DNA of 11,517 nucleotides, taken from contig DIUK01000050.1 of assembly GCA_002422995.1 (NCBI GenBank), positions 271 to 11,787 on the forward strand, written 5' to 3'. Made by a program: the position numbers and the translations under genes. This document shows, in pieces, positions 1 to 7,404 of the stretch. The number at the start of each line of letters is the position of its first letter. Position 1 is the stretch's first letter. The stretch comes from Rhodocyclaceae bacterium UBA6160 (lineage in GTDB: Bacteria; Pseudomonadota; Gammaproteobacteria; Burkholderiales; Rhodocyclaceae). Below the pieces are notes generated by a model. The model was not told the origin of the DNA. It saw only the letters and a program-made list of their open reading frames with translations, and did not search any database.

Positions 1-223
1 GCGGGAGCGATGCTGAAAGATAAGGATTCGGCGACTCGGCTCACTCGTCACCCCGGAAAAATTTCAGGGTAGGTGAGCGCCGTTGAAAACAGGCTCCGAG
101 CCTAGGGTGGGCCAATTGAACATCAGCCCGACCTTGCAGCGCTCCTCGGAAGCAGGGGCGAGATTATATACCGGTAGGAAAAACTGGCGTCTGCCGGAAA
201 AAATAGAGTCATCTAATGCGTAA

Positions 224-376
224 GATGGAACGAATGGAGAAAATGATGGAACGCATACCGCAGGGAAATACACGCCAGAATTTCGGGCAGAAGCTGTCAA
301 ACTGGCGGAAACGGGGTTGGGCATAACGGCGGCGGCCAAACGGCTGTCAGTACCCAAAAGCATTCTGCACCAATAG
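224..376 (+). pseudogene. IS3-family transposase OrfA, N-terminal remnant
   Basis: The frame is open from just after a TAA at 221 to a TAG at 374. Its second half reads KYTPEFRAEAVKLAETGLG followed by ITAAAKRLSVPKS, the helix-turn-helix N-terminus of IS3-family OrfA, which binds the element's ends. No ATG is found in frame, and the reading stops right after the HTH, so the start and the leucine-zipper part of OrfA are missing. It lies just upstream of the broken OrfB in the same orientation, as expected for remains of one IS3 element. The family call rests on the recognised motif; the exact boundaries are inferred. Confidence 0.7.
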
Positions 377-383
377 GTGAGCG

Positions 384-1111
384 CCAATCCGGGCGCCCTG
401 TGTCGGGTATTGGCGATATCAGAAAGCAGTTATCACTGCCTGGTGCAAGCGACCTCCATCCTCACGCACACAAATGAATGTGCGACGGGAAACGGAAACC
501 CAGGCGGCGCATGAACACACACGCCAGACCTACGGAACTGACCGGCTAGATCACAAGCGCGGGCTGCGCTGCAAGCAAAAGTGCACATTCATTGCGACGA
601 CAGATTCCGCGCACACCTTGCCGGTCGCGAAGAATGTGCTTAACCGGGAATTTACCGGTGCCGTGCCGAATAATGCGTGAGTGACCGATATCACTTACAT
701 CGCAACCGATGAGGGCTGGCTGTCCAGATGCGGATTCAAATATCTGGCGGGTGTCAAAGATGTCTTCAATGGGGAGTTTTGGTGAGCTATGCCATGGCCG
801 AGCCCATGACCTGCGCCTTGGTGACGCAAGCGCTCTTTCAGGCGGTGGCACACAAGCGACCGCCCAAGGGGCTAATTCACCATTCCGATCGCGGCAGCCA
901 GTACTACACCCATCCTGATCAAAAATGCTTCGGCAGTTCGGCATGCAGCCGTCCATGAGCCGTCAGGGAAACTGCTGAGATAACGCACCCATGGAAAGTT
1001 GCTGTGACTCATTGAAGACAGAACTGGTCCATCACCGGCGCTTCATCAATCGTGAGCAAGCCAAACGTGAGATCACGGAGTACATTAAGACCTTTTACAA
1101 CCAATGCAGGC
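384..1111 (+). pseudogene. IS3-family transposase OrfB (DDE integrase), decayed
   Basis: This is an OrfB of the IS3 family spread over several frames. The first part (about 441-680) reads WCKRPPSSRTQ, then RQTYGTDRL joined directly to GLRCKQK, so roughly 20 residues normally between these motifs are lost. It ends at a TGA where family members have a Trp codon. The second part (681-782) reads VTDITYIATDEGWL, an 18-base insertion (about 730-747), then LAGVKDVFNGE. After a frameshift near 780 it continues as SYAMAE, KRPPKGLIHHSDRGSQY, and after another shift near 925 as FGMQPSMSRQGNC. A second Trp-to-TGA change follows, then DNAPMES and LVHHRRFINREQAKREITEYI. The DDE landmarks are visible but the gene cannot make protein. 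It is cut at about 1105-1111, where sequence of an IS630-type gene on the other strand begins. Confidence 0.85.
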
Positions 1112-1347
1112 GCGTTTGGGCTCCCCGTCGCCCGGCTTGCGCCCACCCACTGCATCGCGCAATGCCTTGACCCCGCTGTTTGCGTGCCGCTGGCAGATGT
1201 TGAATACCCCGTGTGACTCAACTCATTTTGCGCAGCGATTGCTTCATACGTATGCCCTACTTTGCGCAACCGGATTACTTGCACCCGCCGTTCATACTGC
1301 ACGTCACGCAGCAGGCATCTCATGTCTTTCGTTTCCACCATCTTCAT
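1094..1347 (-). pseudogene. IS630-family transposase, N-terminal remnant
   Basis: Read on the minus strand from an ATG at 1347, the frame gives VQYERRVQVIRLRKVGHTYE and AIAAQNELSHTG. After a one-base frame change near 1212 it continues as VFNICQRHANSGVKALRDAV and GGRKPGDGEPKR. This is the typical N-terminal helix-turn-helix region of IS630/Tc1-mariner-type transposases. The DDE catalytic domain is entirely missing because the sequence stops at the junction with the IS3 OrfB remnant near 1105. The piece keeps its original start codon, so the AT-rich DNA on its upstream side (1348 onward) may include the old element end and its target. The motif match is from memory of the family and the junction position is approximate. 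Confidence 0.65.
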
Positions 1348-1577
1348 GTAGGGAAGACTTCCTTAGATTCAACTTCGTTAAAGCCGAATCAATAGCTTTA
1401 ATAGCAGGCTGTTTGTGAGTGATGTTATTGAACGTTTTTTTATTTTCCATTTGATTAAAAACAGGATAAGGCATCGCTTTTTTACCGATTTCGGATAACA
1501 CCCGACTGTAACCTGGTCCAAAATGTGAATCATCGTGGTAGAAATTTTTCGCCTTGTTACAACCCAAAGGAGTCAAC
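1348..1577. other. AT-rich leader of the catabolic cluster; possible minus-strand coding trace
   Basis: These 230 bases separate the IS debris from the first catabolic gene. On the minus strand a frame stays open across the whole stretch, with a plausible protein-like composition (for example HFGPGYSRVLSEIGKKAM and TFNNITHKQPAIKAIDSAL). It could be the end of a gene cut off when the cluster arrived, but I do not recognise the family. On the plus strand this is the only place a promoter for the cluster could sit within the window. A TTGAAC at 1428-1433 resembles a -35 box, but no convincing -10 box lies at the right distance. No clear operator or terminator is visible. Confidence 0.25.
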
Positions 1578-2849
1578 ATGGGACATCATGACCTGAGTCA
1601 AACTGAAATAAAAGCATCGCCGTTGGACATCCATTTTCCTGATAGTGATGGTTCGCGAATTCCCTATGAGGTATTTAGTTCGCAGGCAGTCTATGAACGT
1701 GAACAAGAGAGAATCTACAGAGGCTCGACTTGGAGTTTTGTAGCACTTGAGGCCGAAATACCCCATCCAGGCGATTTCAAAAGTACTTACATTGGCGACA
1801 CGCCTGTTGTTGTTACTCGCACGCCCGATGGCAGTCTGGCAGCATGGGTTAACCGTTGCAGTCACCGGGGGGCGAAGCTGTGTGTCCTTCCTCGTGGCAA
1901 TGCGACATCTCATGCTTGTCTTTACCATCAATGGAATTTCGACAGTCAGGGCAATTTGACTGGTGTACCTTTTCGTCGCGGGCAAAAAGACATGGCGGGT
2001 ATGCCACCTGAATTCGATATGAAAGCGCATGGCTTGAAAAAACTGCGGGTAGATAGTTATCGCGGCCTGATTTTTGCGAGCTTTAGCGACACAGTCGCTA
2101 CTTTACCGGAGTATCTGGGCACAGAAATGCGACCATGGATTGATCGCATTATGCATAAGCCGATCGTTTACCTGGGGTGCACGCGGCAGTATGTGAATGC
2201 AAACTGGAAGCTCTATTTCGAGAACGTCAAAGATCCTTACCATGCTAGTTTGCTGCACCTTTTCCACACTACCTTCAACATCATGCGAGTAGGTATGAAG
2301 GCGCGATCAATACCCGATGCAACGCATGGCCTGCATAGTATTATCACTGCGACGCGTATTGAGGATGACACGTCAGGCGCCGAATACAAGGCCCAAGATA
2401 TTCGTTCAATGAACGAAGGTTTTCATCTCGAAGATGATTCTGTTCTTGGGTATGTTTATGAGTTTGAGGAAGCTACTACAAACCATATTCAGTCAATTTT
2501 CCCGCAACTGGTATTGCAGCAAATTCACAACTCGCTAGTAGCGCGTCAATTATTACCCAAAGCGCCGGATAAGTTTGAATTGATATTTCATTTTTTCGGT
2601 TATGCCGATGACACACCGGAACTGCGAGAACTGCGTATTAAACAGGCCAATCTTGTTGGCCCCGCTGGCTACATTTCTATGGAAGATGGGTATGCCACTG
2701 AACTGGTACAGCGCGGCACATTGCGAGAGAGCAAAAGTTGCTCAGTCCTTGACATGGGACTTGGCAAACCAGACCAACAAGACACGCTGATTACCGAAGG
2801 TTTGATCCGTCGGTTCTGGTCTGAGTATCAGACATTAATGGCACTTTGA
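1578..2849 (+). CDS. Rieske ring-hydroxylating oxygenase large subunit, salicylate 5-hydroxylase (NagG)/anthranilate dioxygenase (AndAc) type
   Basis: This is a 423-residue alpha subunit of a three-component oxygenase that adds oxygen to an aromatic ring, using electrons from a Rieske ferredoxin. The Rieske cluster ligands are C94-x-H96 and C114-x2-H117. The mononuclear iron site is D219, H222 and H227 (motif NVKDPYHASLLH), with D370 in SMEDGYATELVQRG as the likely carboxylate ligand. Motifs such as LEAEIPHPGDFK, YHQWNF, GVPFRRG and NWKLYFENVKDPYH match the NagG/AndAc branch as I remember it, and the length fits that family. The start is the ATG with AAAGGAG at 1566-1572, 5 bases upstream. 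A TTG further upstream in frame has no such site. The small subunit follows after 10 bases. Salicylate or anthranilate as substrate is inferred from family and context; the sequence alone does not decide between them. Confidence 0.88.
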   Translation: MGHHDLSQTEIKASPLDIHFPDSDGSRIPYEVFSSQAVYEREQERIYRGSTWSFVALEAEIPHPGDFKSTYIGDTPVVVTRTPDGSLAAWVNRCSHRGAKLCVLPRGNATSHACLYHQWNFDSQGNLTGVPFRRGQKDMAGMPPEFDMKAHGLKKLRVDSYRGLIFASFSDTVATLPEYLGTEMRPWIDRIMHKPIVYLGCTRQYVNANWKLYFENVKDPYHASLLHLFHTTFNIMRVGMKARSIPDATHGLHSIITATRIEDDTSGAEYKAQDIRSMNEGFHLEDDSVLGYVYEFEEATTNHIQSIFPQLVLQQIHNSLVARQLLPKAPDKFELIFHFFGYADDTPELRELRIKQANLVGPAGYISMEDGYATELVQRGTLRESKSCSVLDMGLGKPDQQDTLITEGLIRRFWSEYQTLMAL

Positions 2850-2859
2850 GAGGCTTGTT

Positions 2860-3342
2860 ATGACATCACTTGACAACTTACTGCTGTGGTTTGACCTTCA
2901 TAACTTGCAGGAGCGCTATGTGAGCGTCCTGGACAATGACCAGTTGGAGGCGTGGCCAGATTTATTCACGAAGGATGGGCACTACGAAATTGTTCCGAAA
3001 GAAAATGCGGATGCTGATTTGCCCATAGGGCTGATCTATTGCAATAGCCAAAGCATGATGCGAGATCGCATCCTTTCTACGCGTGAGGCGAATCTTTATG
3101 AACCACAGACATATCGTCATATGGTGTCAGGTTTAGTCATTACCCCAATAGATAAAACGACAGCCAGGATGCAGTCAAGCTATCTTGTGTTTCGTACCAA
3201 CCAGGAAGGTGATACCGCTATTTATCAAGCTGGAAAGTACGAGGATCTCGTGGTCAGCACGCCGGACGGTTGGCGCTACCAGTCTAAGCGTGTGATTTAT
3301 GACACCTTGCGCGTGGCTACCTTACTGGCCATTCCGGTGTGA
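2860..3342 (+). CDS. Ring-hydroxylating dioxygenase small (beta) subunit, NagH/AndAd type
   Basis: This 160-residue beta subunit has the SnoaL/NTF2-like fold of aromatic-ring dioxygenases. It plays a structural role, forming an alpha3beta3 hexamer with the large subunit encoded 10 bases upstream. The N-terminal WFDLHNLQERYVSVLDNDQLEAWPDLF segment (split here as WFDLHNLQERYVSVLD and NDQLEAWPDLF) and DGHYEIVPKEN are typical of the family. So are RHMVSGL near the middle and the C-terminal KRVIYDTLRVATLLAIPV. The length is close to that of NagH-like subunits. The ribosome-binding GAGAGG at 2848-2853 overlaps the stop codon of the large-subunit gene, which suggests translational coupling and balanced subunit synthesis. 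No catalytic residues are expected. Confidence 0.88.
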   Translation: MTSLDNLLLWFDLHNLQERYVSVLDNDQLEAWPDLFTKDGHYEIVPKENADADLPIGLIYCNSQSMMRDRILSTREANLYEPQTYRHMVSGLVITPIDKTTARMQSSYLVFRTNQEGDTAIYQAGKYEDLVVSTPDGWRYQSKRVIYDTLRVATLLAIPV

Positions 3343-3411
3343 GCGGCCAGTTGGCAATGTCGCTAATTAATACGTCTTTCTTTTTCATAACATACGTGAG
3401 AGGTAATCGTC

Positions 3412-4620
3412 ATGGGTAATCCATTTGAAGCACCATTAGTCAATGAAGCTGTCGGCCAGCACATTCGTAATTGGCGTAGTTACTACGAGGCCAAATTGGG
3501 TTTTCGCAACCATTGGTATCCCACCTTCAATAGCGACGAGTTGCTTGAAGGCAAGCCGTTACCATTTGAGCTGGGCGGCGAAAAACTACTGTTAAACCGC
3601 ATCGACGGCAAAGTTTTTGCCATGAAAGACCAATGCCTGCACCGTGGTGTTCCGTTATCCAGGAAGGTCGAGACTTACACCAAAGATACGATTACCTGTT
3701 GGTATCACGGCTGGACTTATCGCTGGTCAGACGGATTGCTGTGCGACATTTTGACCGATCCGGGCAGCAAGATGATAGGTACGCGCTCGAACAAAGTGTA
3801 TCCCGTTCAAGAAGCCAAAGGCTTGGTGTTTGTCTTTCTTGGGGACATTGATCCGCCTCCGCTTTCAACGGATTTGCCGCCGGGATTTACTGATGCTAAT
3901 CGGCATGTGCGTGTGACACGTCGCAAGGTTGAAGCTAATTGGCGTATTGGTGCCGAGAATGGTTTTGATACCACGCATATATTCATTCACAAAAATTCAC
4001 GCTTGATTACAGGCAACCAGACCATGCTTCCACTGGGCTTTGCACCTAAACCGAATAGTGATGAACCCTTATTCAAGATAGTGAAAAACGAGAATGGCCA
4101 GAATGGCATTTACGACATGCTGGCTGAACGCGGTGTACCCCATTTCGAAGGCAAAGTACATGGCGAAGTTGTATGCCGCGCGATTCACGGTGGGGATAAG
4201 CACATCGCAGGAGAAATCTCTTTGTGGATGCCTGGCGTGCTGAAAGTTGATCCTTTTCCTGATCCAGCGATGATTCATTTCGAGTGGTATGTGCCTTGCG
4301 ATGAAAACAGCCACTGGTACATCCACTGTGCGACCAAGGTAATTGAAGGGCCTGAGGGCGATGAAACCTTCGGACGTGAATATGAGGCACTGTGGAAAGA
4401 TCTCTATGTTTATGGTTTCAATGATGATGATATTTGGGCGCGAGAAGCAACACAGCCTTTCTATCAGGATGACTGGGGTTGGCTTGATGAGCAGCTATTT
4501 GAGGCTGATGCCTGCATCATGGCTTGGCGCACGCTCGCCACCGAAACTAATCGAGGCATTCAAACCAAAGGTCGACCGGCAAGCACTGCTAGTGGCAAAA
4601 GTGCTGCAGTGAGTACTTAG
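3412..4620 (+). CDS. carAa: CarAa-like angular dioxygenase terminal oxygenase, copy 1
   Basis: This 402-residue Rieske oxygenase is homologous to CarAa, the homotrimeric terminal component of carbazole 1,9a-dioxygenase, which attacks the angular carbon beside the bridging heteroatom. Recognisable CarAa motifs are AKLGFRNHWYP, CWYHGWTYRW, YPVQEAKG, DPPPL, ENGFDTTHIFIHK and GFNDDDIWARE. Cluster ligands are C75/H77 and C96/H99. The iron ligands are H189, H193 and probably D340, with D186 as the electron bridge; CarAa has H183, H187 and D333. A Gly just before the FD pair (G184) matches the CarAa glycine whose carbonyl contacts the carbazole NH. GAGAGG at 3398-3403 sets the start. The C-terminus is about 15 residues longer than CarAa and rich in Ala/Ser. 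Residues 64-156 are encoded by DNA identical to that in the next gene. CarAa enzymes need no beta subunit, and none follows this gene. Confidence 0.88.
   Translation: MGNPFEAPLVNEAVGQHIRNWRSYYEAKLGFRNHWYPTFNSDELLEGKPLPFELGGEKLLLNRIDGKVFAMKDQCLHRGVPLSRKVETYTKDTITCWYHGWTYRWSDGLLCDILTDPGSKMIGTRSNKVYPVQEAKGLVFVFLGDIDPPPLSTDLPPGFTDANRHVRVTRRKVEANWRIGAENGFDTTHIFIHKNSRLITGNQTMLPLGFAPKPNSDEPLFKIVKNENGQNGIYDMLAERGVPHFEGKVHGEVVCRAIHGGDKHIAGEISLWMPGVLKVDPFPDPAMIHFEWYVPCDENSHWYIHCATKVIEGPEGDETFGREYEALWKDLYVYGFNDDDIWAREATQPFYQDDWGWLDEQLFEADACIMAWRTLATETNRGIQTKGRPASTASGKSAAVST
3601..3881 (+). repeat. 281-base identical block shared with 4905-5185 (copy 1)
   Basis: I compared this stretch base by base with 4905-5185, at an offset of 1304, and found no mismatch. 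It begins at the codon for Ile64 (IDGKVF) and ends within the Pro-Pro after STDL, so it encodes the whole Rieske domain from just before CLHRG to DPPPLSTDLPP. Identity stops sharply on both sides: the bases before 3601 and after 3881 differ strongly between the two genes. Gene conversion or unequal exchange between the paralogues explains this best. Confidence 0.95.
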
Positions 4621-4639
4621 CGTCTTGATTCATGATGTC

Positions 4640-4670
4640 CTGCGCAGGTCACATTGTATGGCTTGCGCAG
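4640..4670. other. Inverted repeat between the two carAa genes
   Basis: CTGCGCA (4640-4646) and TGCGCAG (4664-4670) are perfect 7-base arms around a 17-base loop, in the 98-base gap between the two carAa genes. There is no T-tract after it, so it is not a standard intrinsic terminator. It could be an mRNA processing or stability hairpin, or it could be chance. Confidence 0.25.
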
Positions 4671-4718
4671 ATTCTGAGCCTCGGTGAATTTATTCTCTGA
4701 ATGAAAGGATCGTTTTAT

Positions 4719-5894
4719 ATGAACGCGCAGAGCAAACCATTAGTAAATCCACAGATTGCCGAAAAGTTGCGTGACTGGCGACGATATTTTGAAGCCAAAC
4801 TCGGATTTCGCGATCACTGGTACGCTGCGCTATTGAGTACAGATATTGCTGAGGGAGAAGTGCAAACGACAACTCTGCTTGGAGAGCAACTTCTACTCAG
4901 GCGTATCGACGGCAAAGTTTTTGCCATGAAAGACCAATGCCTGCACCGTGGTGTTCCGTTATCCAGGAAGGTCGAGACTTACACCAAAGATACGATTACC
5001 TGTTGGTATCACGGCTGGACTTATCGCTGGTCAGACGGATTGCTGTGCGACATTTTGACCGATCCGGGCAGCAAGATGATAGGTACGCGCTCGAACAAAG
5101 TGTATCCCGTTCAAGAAGCCAAAGGCTTGGTGTTTGTCTTTCTTGGGGACATTGATCCGCCTCCGCTTTCAACGGATTTGCCGCCAAACTTTCTGGATCA
5201 GGATCGTGCAGCCTACGGCATCCGTCGTCTGGTGAACTCCAACTGGCGGTTAGGTGCTGAAAACGGGTTTGATACCACGCATATTTTTATTCACAAAGAT
5301 TCGCCCTATGTGACGGGTATGGACGCAGCAGTTCCCCTAGGATTTGCCAGTGCCAAAACACCAAACTTCAAGGTTTTTGATGATCCACAAAACCCGCAGG
5401 GTGTTATTGATCATATGCATGAGCATTATCGTCCGGTTTTTGATGCGACTATCGGTGGAGAATCGGTCGTCAAGCTCAAAGCAGCCACAGGCAAGCATGC
5501 GACTATCCATACGGTTTCCCTGTGGATGCCGGGGATTCTGAGCGTAGAGAACCATCCTGACTACGACATCATCCAGTACGAGTTTTATGTGCCTTATGAC
5601 GAGGACAAGCACATGTACTTTCAGGTGCTAGAGAAACTGGATTCTCCCACGGAAAATGATGAGAAGGCATTTTCCGCAGTATGCAAATCACTTCATGAGC
5701 CATTAGCTTTGCGCGGATTTAACGATGATGATCTTTGGGCGCGTGAGGCTTCACAAGAGTTCTATCAGGATGATTGGGGCTGGATTGACGAGCAGCTGAT
5801 GGAACAGGATCAAAACTTGTTTATCTGGCGTCGCCTCGCAAGTAAAAGTGGACGTTCATTGCAGACACTTGAGCACGTAAAAGGTCACCCGTGA
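4719..5894 (+). CDS. carAa: CarAa-like angular dioxygenase terminal oxygenase, copy 2
   Basis: A second CarAa-type Rieske oxygenase, 391 residues, lies in tandem with copy 1. Cluster ligands are C74/H76 and C95/H98. Iron ligands are H188, H192 and probably D338 (GFNDDDLWARE), with D185 as the bridging Asp. AKLGFRDHWY, ENGFDTTHIFIHKDS and FYQDDWGWIDEQL keep the CarAa pattern. Outside the shared Rieske block the protein differs from copy 1 at roughly half of its positions by eye. The middle of the catalytic domain (about residues 205-300), which lines the substrate pocket, is especially different, so the substrate range may differ. I chose the ATG at 4719 (MNAQSKPL) because AAAGGA lies 10 bases upstream. 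An in-frame ATG at 4701 has no ribosome-binding site and would place that site inside the gene. Like CarAa it should be a homotrimer fed by the ferredoxin encoded downstream. Confidence 0.87.
   Translation: MNAQSKPLVNPQIAEKLRDWRRYFEAKLGFRDHWYAALLSTDIAEGEVQTTTLLGEQLLLRRIDGKVFAMKDQCLHRGVPLSRKVETYTKDTITCWYHGWTYRWSDGLLCDILTDPGSKMIGTRSNKVYPVQEAKGLVFVFLGDIDPPPLSTDLPPNFLDQDRAAYGIRRLVNSNWRLGAENGFDTTHIFIHKDSPYVTGMDAAVPLGFASAKTPNFKVFDDPQNPQGVIDHMHEHYRPVFDATIGGESVVKLKAATGKHATIHTVSLWMPGILSVENHPDYDIIQYEFYVPYDEDKHMYFQVLEKLDSPTENDEKAFSAVCKSLHEPLALRGFNDDDLWAREASQEFYQDDWGWIDEQLMEQDQNLFIWRRLASKSGRSLQTLEHVKGHP
4905..5185 (+). repeat. 281-base identical block shared with 3601-3881 (copy 2)
   Basis: This is the second copy of the Rieske-domain block, at residues 63 to 156 of the protein. 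It lies in the same frame and the same position within the gene as copy 1. Silent sites are identical too, so protein-level selection alone cannot explain it. Sequence on both sides drops at once to ordinary paralogue divergence. Confidence 0.95.
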
Positions 5895-6039
5895 GTTTTT
5901 CAAAAAATTAAACCTACACCGTACTGTTTGCTTGCCGATGGACAAGGTTGGGTTTGTGTATGGCGCACTTAGTTTCAACTGGCATCGTGGCCTGCAAACG
6001 TAGGAACGAGTCAAACCTGATTTCTTTTAAGGAGTAACC

Positions 6040-7404
6040 ATGAACGCCCCTATGAAAAGTCGGCGCTACCAAGACGCCGAATCCGAGATGCTTGATCTGG
6101 ACGCATTGTTTGATCGTCGTCCAGACGAGGGTATCTATCGGGTTGACCGCTCGATATATACTGATCCAGCGATACTAGCATTGGAAATTCGTCATATTTT
6201 TGAGGGTTCATGGGTTTTCATTTGTCATGAAAGCCAATTACCGAATCCTTATGACTTTATTACGACGTCCATAGGTCTTCGCCCTATTTTTGTTCAAAGA
6301 GACGGGTCAGGGCAGATCAATGCATTCATCAACGCTTGCACACACCGTGGCGCACAACTTTGCCGTACCGCTCAAGGGAATCGGAAGTTTCATGCTTGTA
6401 CATACCACGGGTGGACGTTTGATGCTGCTGGAAAGGCCATTTGGTTGCAGCGTACAGAGCAAGGGTATTCAGAATCTTTTTCATCGGATCAGGTCGCGCT
6501 AGAGCCTGTTGCACGTGTTGAAAATTATCGCGGGTTTGTTTTTGGTAGTCTAAATCCAGATGTACCCTCGTTGGCGGAGCATCTTGGCGGTGCCGCAGAG
6601 TTCATTGATATGCTGTTTGATCAATGTCCTGAAGGGTGGACCGTTTTGCCAGGAAAAACCAGCTCCATCTATCATGGCAACTGGAAGCTCATGCTGGAAA
6701 ATGGGGGTGGAGACGGCTTGCACCCAGATTATGCGCATAAGTCTATCCTTGGTGTGGCGAATCGCAAGACCGAACGCGCAGGCGCCATTCAAACCATGCA
6801 AATCGATAAAATGCATGAAAAAGTGGGCCGTCAATGGACTTTTGGTCATGGACATACGGGGATTTGGTTTAACTTTCCCAATCCTGAGGACCGCCCGATT
6901 TACCAGCAAAAAGAACGTCTCACACAAACTTATGGCGAAACCCGTGCAACATGGATGACGAGTATTTTTCGCAATCTTTCGGTGTATCCGAATTTGCATA
7001 TGCTCGATCAGATGGCGACGCTTATACGAACTTTTCGTCCAATAAGCGTCGATAAAACAGAGATTACTTTTTACTGCCTAGCTCCAAAAGTTGAAAGCCC
7101 GGCCGAAAGAGTTCGACGCTTACGACAGTATGAGGAGTTTTTCATGGGCTCCGGCATGGGGACGCCTGACGACAATGCCGAGTTTGAATATTGTCACGAG
7201 GGAGCGAAGGGTGCCAGTAGCGCAGGGAAAAGTTTTATTTCCTTTGGCCTGCATAACCGGATTGTTGGACAAGATGAAACAGCAAAAACACTAGGCATTC
7301 CACTGGAAAGTAGTGGTTTGATTGGCTACGAAGGCTGCTCAATGAGTCAGTTTGACGAATGGCTTCGCTTGATGAAGCGAGCAACTCAAGGAGCAACATC
7401 ATGA
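6040..7404 (+). CDS. Rieske oxygenase large subunit, benzoate/anthranilate 1,2-dioxygenase (BenA/AntA/CbdA) type
   Basis: This 454-residue alpha subunit belongs to the benzoate/anthranilate/2-halobenzoate 1,2-dioxygenase branch, whose members turn these acids into catechols or cis-diols. HESQLPNPYDF, NACTHRGAQLC, YHGWTFDAAG, NYRGFVFGSL, RNLSVYPNLHMLDQ and GMGTPDD are typical. Cluster ligands are C100/H102 and C120/H123. Iron ligands are H228 and H233, with D225 as bridge and D377 or D378 as carboxylate. The active-site helix is unusual: ENGGGDGLHPDYAH has one residue more than the usual ENG-x-DGYH, and Leu replaces Tyr before the first His. The exact substrate is therefore open. In a carbazole pathway, anthranilate would fit. 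AAGGAG at 6029-6034 supports the start. The stop overlaps the start of the small-subunit gene by 4 bases. Confidence 0.87.
   Translation: MNAPMKSRRYQDAESEMLDLDALFDRRPDEGIYRVDRSIYTDPAILALEIRHIFEGSWVFICHESQLPNPYDFITTSIGLRPIFVQRDGSGQINAFINACTHRGAQLCRTAQGNRKFHACTYHGWTFDAAGKAIWLQRTEQGYSESFSSDQVALEPVARVENYRGFVFGSLNPDVPSLAEHLGGAAEFIDMLFDQCPEGWTVLPGKTSSIYHGNWKLMLENGGGDGLHPDYAHKSILGVANRKTERAGAIQTMQIDKMHEKVGRQWTFGHGHTGIWFNFPNPEDRPIYQQKERLTQTYGETRATWMTSIFRNLSVYPNLHMLDQMATLIRTFRPISVDKTEITFYCLAPKVESPAERVRRLRQYEEFFMGSGMGTPDDNAEFEYCHEGAKGASSAGKSFISFGLHNRIVGQDETAKTLGIPLESSGLIGYEGCSMSQFDEWLRLMKRATQGATS

Noticed and set aside
1..72. Open plus-strand frame entering from the left edge and ending at TAG 70-72
   Set aside because: Only 23 codons with no family resemblance I could name; too short to support a partial gene.
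70..385. 12-base direct repeat TAGGTGAGCGCC at 70-81 and 374-385
   Set aside because: It could be a target duplication or recombination scar, but it is short, lies in GC-rich debris and does not bound a recognisable element; not strong enough to call.
64..387. Minus-strand open frame of 107 codons
   Set aside because: It runs antisense to the IS3 OrfA remnant, has no ribosome-binding site and no recognisable motif; chance frame in IS debris.
546..956. Minus-strand open frame of 136 codons
   Set aside because: It is antisense to the OrfB remnant, whose plus-strand motifs are clear.
4701..4718. ATG at 4701 as the start of the second carAa
   Set aside because: No ribosome-binding site precedes it, while AAAGGA precedes the in-frame ATG at 4719 at a suitable distance.
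3633..5155. Two identical 72-codon frames (3633-3851 and 4937-5155)
   Set aside because: They are out-of-frame readings inside the carAa genes and are identical only because of the 281-base repeat.
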